From Rhodocyclaceae bacterium (lineage in GTDB: Bacteria > Pseudomonadota > Gammaproteobacteria > Burkholderiales > Rhodocyclaceae), in the NCBI GenBank assembly GCA_030824115.1, contig JAVBYI010000008.1, forward strand, positions 1 through 64,000: a stretch of 64,000 nucleotides of DNA. Direction: 5' to 3'. Under the pieces are notes generated by a model. It did not search any database and had not been told where the DNA came from. It saw nothing but the letters and a program-made list of their open reading frames with translations. The translations under genes were made by a program, and so were the position numbers. Of this stretch, positions 58,423-64,000 are shown in pieces. The number at the start of each line of letters is the position of its first letter. Position 1 is the first letter of the stretch.

Positions 58423-59540
58423 CCGAATCACAGAAATCCACCCACGCTGCGACGGAATCATCCGCACTGACGTCGCGTCGGCTTGCCTATGATCGTATCG
58501 CACTGGTACTGGCAGGCGTCGCCCTGCTCGGCATCGTGATTCTCTCGGTCCTCGTCTGGCGCGAGGGCGACCATCTGGCAACGATGCGGCAGGAGCTTTC
58601 CCGTCGCTTGGTGGATGGCGAAACCGCCCAGCGCGAAGCACAGGCGCAGGCCAAGCAGAACCGCGAAGTGCTGGATGCACTACAGGCCAAAGTGGGGGCG
58701 CTGGAAGCGCGTCTCGCCGAAATGCAGAGCCAGCAGATGGCCCTCGAAACGATGTATCAGGAGTTGTCGCATGTGCGCGAGGACCGCCTGTTGGCCGAGA
58801 TCGAGCAGGAAGTATCGATTGCCGCGCAGCAGTTGCAACTGGCCGGCAATGTCGAGGCCGCGCTGATTGCGCTCTCGGGTGCCGAAGCGCGTCTGGCGCG
58901 GAATGCGCAGCCGCAGTTTCTGCCCCTGCGCAAGCTGATTGCCCGTGACATCGAGCGCCTCAAGGCGTCGCCTGCCGCCGATGTGGCGGGGATTGCCCTC
59001 AAGCTGGATGCGCTGTTGAACAGTGTATCGACGCTGCCGTTGGCCTTCGAGCAGCGACCCGCTGCCGTCAAGCCGGAGAAAACGGGCAAGCCCAGGAAAG
59101 CCGAGTCGGCACAGGATGTGCCCGCCGTCCCGCCAGCGCCGACTTTTGGCGACATGCTGCGCGCCTGGGGCGGTGAGCTTTGGCATGAGGTGCGTCAGTT
59201 GGTGCGCATCGAGCGCATTGACCGCCCCGATCCTGGCTTGCTGGCGCCGCGTGAAGTCTTTTTCCTGCGCGAAAACCTGAGATTGCGCCTGTTGTCTGCG
59301 CGGTTGGCGCTGCTGGCGCGCGATGGCTTGAGCTTCCAGAGCGATATCAAACAATCCGATGCCTGGCTGGCAAGGTATTTCGACACGCAAGCACCCGCCA
59401 TACAGGAAGCCCAGGCGACGCTGAATGCCCTCAAGCGGCTCGAAGTGACGCGTGAGCGCAGCGAACTCACAGAGACGCTCTCGGCATTACGCAACTTCAA
59501 GCTGACCCGTGTGCGTGGTGAGCGCGGCACGGAGCGCTAG
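58419..59540 (+). CDS. hemX: HemX-like membrane protein
   Basis: The 373-residue protein has one N-terminal transmembrane segment (ALVLAGVALLGIVILSVLVW, about residues 28-47), a coiled coil and the HemX periplasmic domain (LRLRLLSARLALLARDGLSF). It is annotated in relatives as a putative uroporphyrinogen-III methyltransferase, but no methyltransferase motif is visible here. It overlaps hemD by 4 bases. A copy of the 24-bp repeat encodes AVPPAPTF in a proline-rich linker. Confidence 0.88.
   Translation: MTESQKSTHAATESSALTSRRLAYDRIALVLAGVALLGIVILSVLVWREGDHLATMRQELSRRLVDGETAQREAQAQAKQNREVLDALQAKVGALEARLAEMQSQQMALETMYQELSHVREDRLLAEIEQEVSIAAQQLQLAGNVEAALIALSGAEARLARNAQPQFLPLRKLIARDIERLKASPAADVAGIALKLDALLNSVSTLPLAFEQRPAAVKPEKTGKPRKAESAQDVPAVPPAPTFGDMLRAWGGELWHEVRQLVRIERIDRPDPGLLAPREVFFLRENLRLRLLSARLALLARDGLSFQSDIKQSDAWLARYFDTQAPAIQEAQATLNALKRLEVTRERSELTETLSALRNFKLTRVRGERGTER
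59124..59147 (-). repeat. Dispersed 24-bp repeat, copy M (in hemX)
   Basis: GCCGTCCCGCCA then GCGCCGACTTTT. It reads AVPPAPTF in the linker of HemX. Confidence 0.9.
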
Positions 59541-59546
59541 CCCGCC

Positions 59547-60758
59547 ATGCGCATCCTGTTCTGGCTGCTGACTCTTGCTGCGCTGGCGATCGGACTGACC
59601 CTGCTCGGGCGCGTTTCCGATGGCTATGTCCTCTGGGTGATGCCGCCCTGGCGGATCGAGCTGTCACTCAACCTGTTCGTGGTCGTGCAACTCCTCGTGC
59701 TGGTATTGACGTATCTGCTGTTGCGCGCCCTGTTCATCAGCCTGAACCTGCCCAGTGTGGTGGCGGCCTATCGTGCCCGGCGCGTACACCAGTTTGACGA
59801 GCATGCGGCCGTTGCTGCCTTGCGCCACTTCTGGGAAGGGCGCTATGCGCAGTCCTTGAAATTTTGTGAAAAAGTCGGCGCTGGCGGGACGGCGCCTGCG
59901 CAGGGTATCGCCGCGCTGGTCGGCCTCAAGTCGGCACAGGCACTGCGCGATCCCCGGCGGATTACCGAATGGCGGGCGCGGGCCGAGGCACTCGATGGCG
60001 CTTGGCGTACGGCTCGCCTGATGGCCGAGATCCGCATTGCGCTGGATGCGCGCGATTTCGCTGCGGCAGCGGCAGCACTGGAACAGCTCGGATCGAAAGA
60101 GCGTCGCCAGATTTCGGCGCAGCGTCTGGCCTTGCGTCTCGCGCAGGGGCAAGGGGACTGGCCGGAGTTGTTGCGACTGACCCGGTTACTGGAAAAACAT
60201 GGTGCGCTGACCGCTGATCAGGCGCGGCCGTTGCGCCTGCGTGCCCAGCGCGGCATGATCGACAGCCTGCAGGATGATCCCGTGCAACTGATGAAGCTAT
60301 GGCAGGGCATGATTAGTACGGATCGCGAGGATGCCCAGATCGTCCAGCGCATCGTGCATGCGCTGACAGCCGCCGGCGCTTGCACCGAAAGCGCGCAGAT
60401 CATCGAGGATTACTTCGACGAGCACTGGGAGCCCAGCCTGCTGGTTGATTATGCGAACTGTGTCGGTGGTGATGTGTTACGGCGGATTGCCAATGCGGAA
60501 CGCTGGCTGCATGAACATCCGCGCGATGCCGACCTGCTGCTGGCGCTTGGTCGCCTGTGCCAGAAACAGCAGTTGTGGGGCAAGGCACAAAGCTATCTGG
60601 AAGCGTCGCTGGCGGTAGCGGCGAGCTGTACCGCGCATATCGAATTGGCGCGGCTCTTCGATCAACTGGAACGTATCGACGACGCCAACCGCCATTACCG
60701 TGCGGCGGCGAACTGCGCAGATCAGAGCCAGTCGCGCGGCGGCAGGAAGTCGGTATAG
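59547..60758 (+). CDS. hemY: HemY-like TPR membrane protein
   Basis: The 403-residue protein has two N-terminal membrane helices (about residues 5-25 and 40-62) and a TPR-rich domain (RLYDAN-like repeats, [20 protein letters not shown]). It accompanies HemX in heme operons of beta- and gammaproteobacteria. Its role is unclear, and it is distinct from Bacillus HemY. A copy of the 24-bp repeat encodes KVGAGGTA between two TPR helices. Its last 37 bases overlap the end of hemF on the other strand. Confidence 0.88.
   Translation: MRILFWLLTLAALAIGLTLLGRVSDGYVLWVMPPWRIELSLNLFVVVQLLVLVLTYLLLRALFISLNLPSVVAAYRARRVHQFDEHAAVAALRHFWEGRYAQSLKFCEKVGAGGTAPAQGIAALVGLKSAQALRDPRRITEWRARAEALDGAWRTARLMAEIRIALDARDFAAAAAALEQLGSKERRQISAQRLALRLAQGQGDWPELLRLTRLLEKHGALTADQARPLRLRAQRGMIDSLQDDPVQLMKLWQGMISTDREDAQIVQRIVHALTAAGACTESAQIIEDYFDEHWEPSLLVDYANCVGGDVLRRIANAERWLHEHPRDADLLLALGRLCQKQQLWGKAQSYLEASLAVAASCTAHIELARLFDQLERIDDANRHYRAAANCADQSQSRGGRKSV
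59870..59893 (+). repeat. Dispersed 24-bp repeat, copy N (in hemY)
   Basis: AAAAGTCGGCGC then TGGCGGGACGGC, the consensus form. It reads KVGAGGTA. Confidence 0.9.
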
Positions 60759-61606
60759 AGTTTTTCTTCGGCGCTGCCCGCTTCCGGGTGCCAGTCGTAG
60801 CGCCATTTCACTACCGGCGGCAGTGACATCAGGATGGCTTCGGTGCGGCCGCCCGATTGCAGGCCGAACAGCGTGCCGCGATCCCAGACCAGATTGAATT
60901 CGACATAGCGCCCGCGCCGGTAGGCCTGAAAATCACGTTCGCGTTCGCCGTACGGCGTGTCGCGGCGTTTTTCGCAGAGCGGCAGGTAGGCGTCGAGGAA
61001 ATGGTCGCCGACACTTTGGGTCAGTGCCAAGCAACGTTCGAAACCACCTTCGTTTAGATCATCGAAGAAGATGCCGCCAATGCCGCGTGGTTCATTGCGA
61101 TGCTTGAGGAAGAAGTATTCATCGCACCACTTTTTGTATCGCGCATGCACGTCTTCGCCAAAGGGCGCAAGGGCATCGCGGCAGGTGCGATGGAAATGCT
61201 GCGAGTCTTCCGTGTAGCCGTAATACGGCGTGAGGTCCATGCCGCCGCCGAACCACCAGACCGGTGCTTCGCCGTCCTTGGTGGCGATGAAGCAGCGCAC
61301 GTTCATGTGTGTGGTCGGGCAATAGGGGTTGCGCGGATGCATGACCAGCGAGACGCCCATCGCTTCCCAACGGCGACCGGCGAGTTCCGGACGATGTGCG
61401 GTAGCCGAGGCCGGCATGGCATCGCCGGTGACATGCGAGAAATTGACGCCGCCACGCTCGAAGAAGTTGCCCTCTTCGATCAGGATGGAGGTGCCACGGC
61501 CCCAGGCATCGCGCCGAAATGGCCTTCCATCAAAGGCTTCGAGCGTTGAGACGATGCGGTCTTGCAGACCGGTCAGGTAAGCTCTGACAGCCGTGCTATC
61601 GATCAA
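60722..61606 (-). CDS. hemF: Oxygen-dependent coproporphyrinogen-III oxidase
   Basis: The 294-residue enzyme decarboxylates coproporphyrinogen III with O2. It has [40 protein letters not shown] and [20 protein letters not shown]. The frame runs back to 61729. The conserved N terminus ([17 protein letters not shown]) begins at a TTG at 61606, which overlaps the purD stop by 4 bases (TTGA). The end overlaps hemY on the + strand. Confidence 0.93.
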   Translation of the reverse strand: MIDSTAVRAYLTGLQDRIVSTLEAFDGRPFRRDAWGRGTSILIEEGNFFERGGVNFSHVTGDAMPASATAHRPELAGRRWEAMGVSLVMHPRNPYCPTTHMNVRCFIATKDGEAPVWWFGGGMDLTPYYGYTEDSQHFHRTCRDALAPFGEDVHARYKKWCDEYFFLKHRNEPRGIGGIFFDDLNEGGFERCLALTQSVGDHFLDAYLPLCEKRRDTPYGERERDFQAYRRGRYVEFNLVWDRGTLFGLQSGGRTEAILMSLPPVVKWRYDWHPEAGSAEEKLYTDFLPPRDWL

Positions 61607-62871
61607 CGCTTGATCGCCCGATGCCCAATATCGCGGCGGAACTGCATGCCGTCGAAACGGATGTCGTCGGTGATTTCGTAGGCGCGTTTTTGCGCGCTCT
61701 TGACCGTGTCGCCCAAGGCCGTGACGCACAGCACGCGCCCGCCTGCCGTTACCACATGGCCATCCTTCAAAGCCGTACCAGCATGGAAGACGTGGCTGTC
61801 ATCGGTCGATTTGCCGAGGCCGTGAATCACATCGTTCTTGCGCGGGGTTTCCGGGTAATTGTGCGCAGCGAGGACGACGCCGAGGGCGACGCGGCGATCC
61901 CAATCCGCTTGCGCCTTGTCGAGATGACCATCGATGGCGGCATCGACGAGATCAACCAGATCGCTCTTCAGCCGCATCATGATCGGTTGCGTTTCGGGGT
62001 CGCCCATGCGGCAGTTGAATTCGAGTACCTTGAGCGAGCCATCCGGCTTGATCATCAGGCCGGCGTAGAGGAAACCGGTAAACAGAATGCCATCCTGCTC
62101 CATGCCGCGCAGTGTCGGCTGGATCACTTCGCGCATCACGCGGGCATGAATTGCGGGGGTGACAACGGGCGCCGGCGAATAGGCGCCCATGCCGCCGGTG
62201 TTGGGGCCTTCGTCGTTGTCCTTGAGGCGCTTGTGGTCCTGGCTGGTGGCGAGCGGGAGGGCATGATGGCCGTCGGCCATGACGATAAAGCTGGCCTCCT
62301 CGCCGTCGAGGAACTCTTCGATCACCACACGATGGCCGGCGTCGCCCAATTTGTTGCCGGAGAGCATCTCGTCGATGGCGCGATGCGCTTCGTCGGCGAA
62401 CATGGCGACGACGACGCCCTTGCCGGCGGCGAGGCCGTCGGCCTTGATGACGATCGGCGCGCCTTCGGCATCGATGTAGGCATGCGCTTCGGTGGCATCG
62501 GTGAAGGTGCGGAATTTCGCTGTCGGGATGTTGTGGCGATGCATGAACTGCTTGGCGAAGTCCTTCGAGCTTTCGAGTTGGGCAGCGGCCTTGGTCGGGC
62601 CGAAGATGCGCAATTCGGCGGCGCGAAAGGCGTCGACGATGCCGGCAGCCAGCGGGGCTTCCGGGCCGACCACCGTGGCGTAGATATCGTTGTCACGGGC
62701 GAAGGCAACCAACTGATGAATGTCGGTGATGGGCAGATTCTCCAGGCCATCCTCGCGCGCCGTGCCGGCGTTGCCGGGGGCGACGTAGATCTTCTGCACT
62801 TTCGGCGACTGGGCCAGTCGCCAGGCGAGGGCGTGCTCGCGGCCGCCGGAACCGATGACGAGAAGTTTCAT
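61603..62871 (-). CDS. purD: Phosphoribosylamine-glycine ligase
   Basis: The 422-residue ATP-grasp enzyme makes glycinamide ribonucleotide. It has [37 protein letters not shown] and [15 protein letters not shown]. It starts 2 bases after purH and overlaps hemF. Clustering of purH and purD is common, and the attached hemF is a less usual companion. Confidence 0.96.
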   Translation of the reverse strand: MKLLVIGSGGREHALAWRLAQSPKVQKIYVAPGNAGTAREDGLENLPITDIHQLVAFARDNDIYATVVGPEAPLAAGIVDAFRAAELRIFGPTKAAAQLESSKDFAKQFMHRHNIPTAKFRTFTDATEAHAYIDAEGAPIVIKADGLAAGKGVVVAMFADEAHRAIDEMLSGNKLGDAGHRVVIEEFLDGEEASFIVMADGHHALPLATSQDHKRLKDNDEGPNTGGMGAYSPAPVVTPAIHARVMREVIQPTLRGMEQDGILFTGFLYAGLMIKPDGSLKVLEFNCRMGDPETQPIMMRLKSDLVDLVDAAIDGHLDKAQADWDRRVALGVVLAAHNYPETPRKNDVIHGLGKSTDDSHVFHAGTALKDGHVVTAGGRVLCVTALGDTVKSAQKRAYEITDDIRFDGMQFRRDIGHRAIKR

Positions 62872-62873
62872 GA

Positions 62874-64000
62874 TCAGTGACGGAAGTGACGGAAGCCGGT
62901 GAACACCATCGCGATGTTCTGCTCGTCGGCTGCGGCAATCACCTCTGCATCACGCACCGAGCCACCGGGCTGAATCACCGCGGTTGCGCCAGCCTTGGCC
63001 AGCACGTCGAGACCATCGCGGAAAGGGAAGAAGGCATCGGAGGCGACTACCGAGCCGACGACGGTGAGCTGGTTGTTCTCGGCCTTGATCGCGGCGATGC
63101 GCGCGGAGTCGACGCGGCTCATCTGGCCGGCGCCGACACCGACGGTCATGGTGTCCTTGCAGTAGACGATGGCATTTGACTTGACGTACTTGGCGACCTT
63201 CCAGGCAAACAGCAGGTCGCGCATTTCCTGTTCGGTCGGCACGCGCTTGGTGACGACCTTGATGTCGGACGGCGCGATGCGTGCTTCGTCGGCGGTTTGT
63301 ACCAGCAGTCCACCGCCGACGCGTTTGAAGTCGAACACGCCGCTGGTGCGACCCATCGGCACGACCAGCACGCGCAGGTTCTGCTTGGCGGCAAACACGG
63401 CACGTGCATCAGCGGTGATCTCCGGTGCGATGATGACTTCGGCAAACTGGCCGGAAACGGCTTCGGCCGTCGCCTTGTCGATGGCGCAGTTGAAGGCGAT
63501 GATGCCGCCGAAGGCCGAGGTCGGATCGGTGGTGAAAGCGCGGCGGTAGGCTTCCTCGGCCGTGGCGCCGAGCGCGACGCCGCAGGGGTTGGCGTGCTTG
63601 ACGATGACGCATGCTGTCACGTCATCAAATGCCTTGACGGCTTCCCACGCGGCATCCGAGTCGGCGATGTTGTTGTAGGAAAGTTCCTTGCCCTGCAGTT
63701 GTTCGTAAGCGGCGATGCTGCCGGTGACCGGATTCGCTTCCTTGTAGAACGCTGCCTGCTGGTGTGGGTTCTCACCGTAGCGCATGGTGTCGGCCTTGTC
63801 GAAGGCGAGTTGCAGGCGCTCGGGGAATGTGGTCGGCTTGTTGTCGGCGTCGAGACTCGTCAGCCAGTTGGCGATGGCGCTGTCGTAGCGGGCGGTATGC
63901 ACGAAGGCTTTCTTGGCCAGCGCGAAACGCGTGGCGTAGGAGATCGCGCCGCCGTTGGCTTTCAGTTCGGCAAGGATGCCGGCGTAGTCGGCGGGTTCGG
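62874..64000 (-). CDS. purH: Bifunctional AICAR transformylase/IMP cyclohydrolase, C-terminal part
   Basis: The frame is open from the window edge and ends at 62874, giving about 375 residues. It contains the AICAR transformylase half with [48 protein letters not shown] and [14 protein letters not shown]. The N-terminal cyclohydrolase half lies mostly beyond the window. It performs the last two steps of IMP synthesis. Confidence 0.95.
   Translation of the reverse strand, partial: EPADYAGILAELKANGGAISYATRFALAKKAFVHTARYDSAIANWLTSLDADNKPTTFPERLQLAFDKADTMRYGENPHQQAAFYKEANPVTGSIAAYEQLQGKELSYNNIADSDAAWEAVKAFDDVTACVIVKHANPCGVALGATAEEAYRRAFTTDPTSAFGGIIAFNCAIDKATAEAVSGQFAEVIIAPEITADARAVFAAKQNLRVLVVPMGRTSGVFDFKRVGGGLLVQTADEARIAPSDIKVVTKRVPTEQEMRDLLFAWKVAKYVKSNAIVYCKDTMTVGVGAGQMSRVDSARIAAIKAENNQLTVVGSVVASDAFFPFRDGLDVLAKAGATAVIQPGGSVRDAEVIAAADEQNIAMVFTGFRHFRH

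Noticed and set aside
61621..62880. A 419-codon + strand frame opposite purD
   Set aside because: It is a shadow of purD for the same reason. It has no recognisable domain and its composition is typical of antisense frames.

Overview
The window looks like a chromosomal segment of a betaproteobacterium, most likely of the Rhodocyclales. This is inferred from gene order and protein character, not from a database search. The pointers are an S10-spc-alpha ribosomal cluster with infA between secY and rpmJ, a CIRCE-controlled groESL operon, a hemCDXY run, gltIJKL, and a BpH3-type H-NS protein. There is no prophage, transposon or CRISPR array.

Layout. 1-14,590: the end of tuf, then one long + strand ribosomal block (rpsJ to rplQ with secY, infA and rpoA), with a good spc promoter before rplN and a terminator after rplQ. 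14,600-19,600 (- strand): the gltIJKL glutamate/aspartate importer and an Atm1-type ABC exporter. 19,600-27,900 (mostly +): a hotdog thioesterase, a DUF2802-SPOR-FliW group, RidA, RecG, UbiA, UbiD and a small membrane protein. 27,867-30,199 (-): PBP4 (dacB) and an unrecognised gene. 30,237-34,590 (+): groESL and an OmpR/sensor-kinase pair. 34,593-37,606: tRNA-Phe, then a patch of small or unfamiliar genes (lipoprotein, secreted protein, glutaredoxin-like operon, H-NS, orphan HicA-like protein). 37,741-41,254 (+): hemA-prfA-prmC-grxD. 41,268-45,775: a Ser/Thr kinase with a cyclic-nucleotide-binding domain plus argH, divergent from a LytS/LytTR two-component pair. 45,836-49,324: single-chain pyruvate carboxylase. 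49,454-53,875 (-): an accessory group made of a SEC-C protein, a HEPN/MNT toxin-antitoxin pair and a 7TMR-DISM hybrid kinase. 53,880-56,672 (-): PEP carboxylase. 56,703-60,758 (+): hemCDXY. 60,722-64,000 (-): hemF, purD and part of purH.

Main finding. A 24-bp dispersed element occurs at least 14 times between 16,796 and 59,893, seven times on each strand. It begins AAAAGTCGGCG, continues CTGGCGG and ends GACGGC. Copies sit directly after stop codons and also inside genes (recG, dacB, prmC twice, hemD, hemX, hemY, a LytTR regulator, a DUF2802 gene), usually at variable or linker positions and in four different reading frames. Selection therefore seems to act on the DNA, not the peptide. It resembles DNA-uptake-sequence families in length, density and tolerance of coding positions, but it is not the Neisseria or Pasteurellaceae word. 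No copy was seen in the ribosomal block.

The genes are mostly core metabolism and information processing: translation, protein folding, tetrapyrrole, ubiquinone and purine synthesis, and anaplerosis through both pyruvate carboxylase and PEP carboxylase. Accessory material is concentrated at 34.8-37.6 kb and 49.4-53.9 kb.
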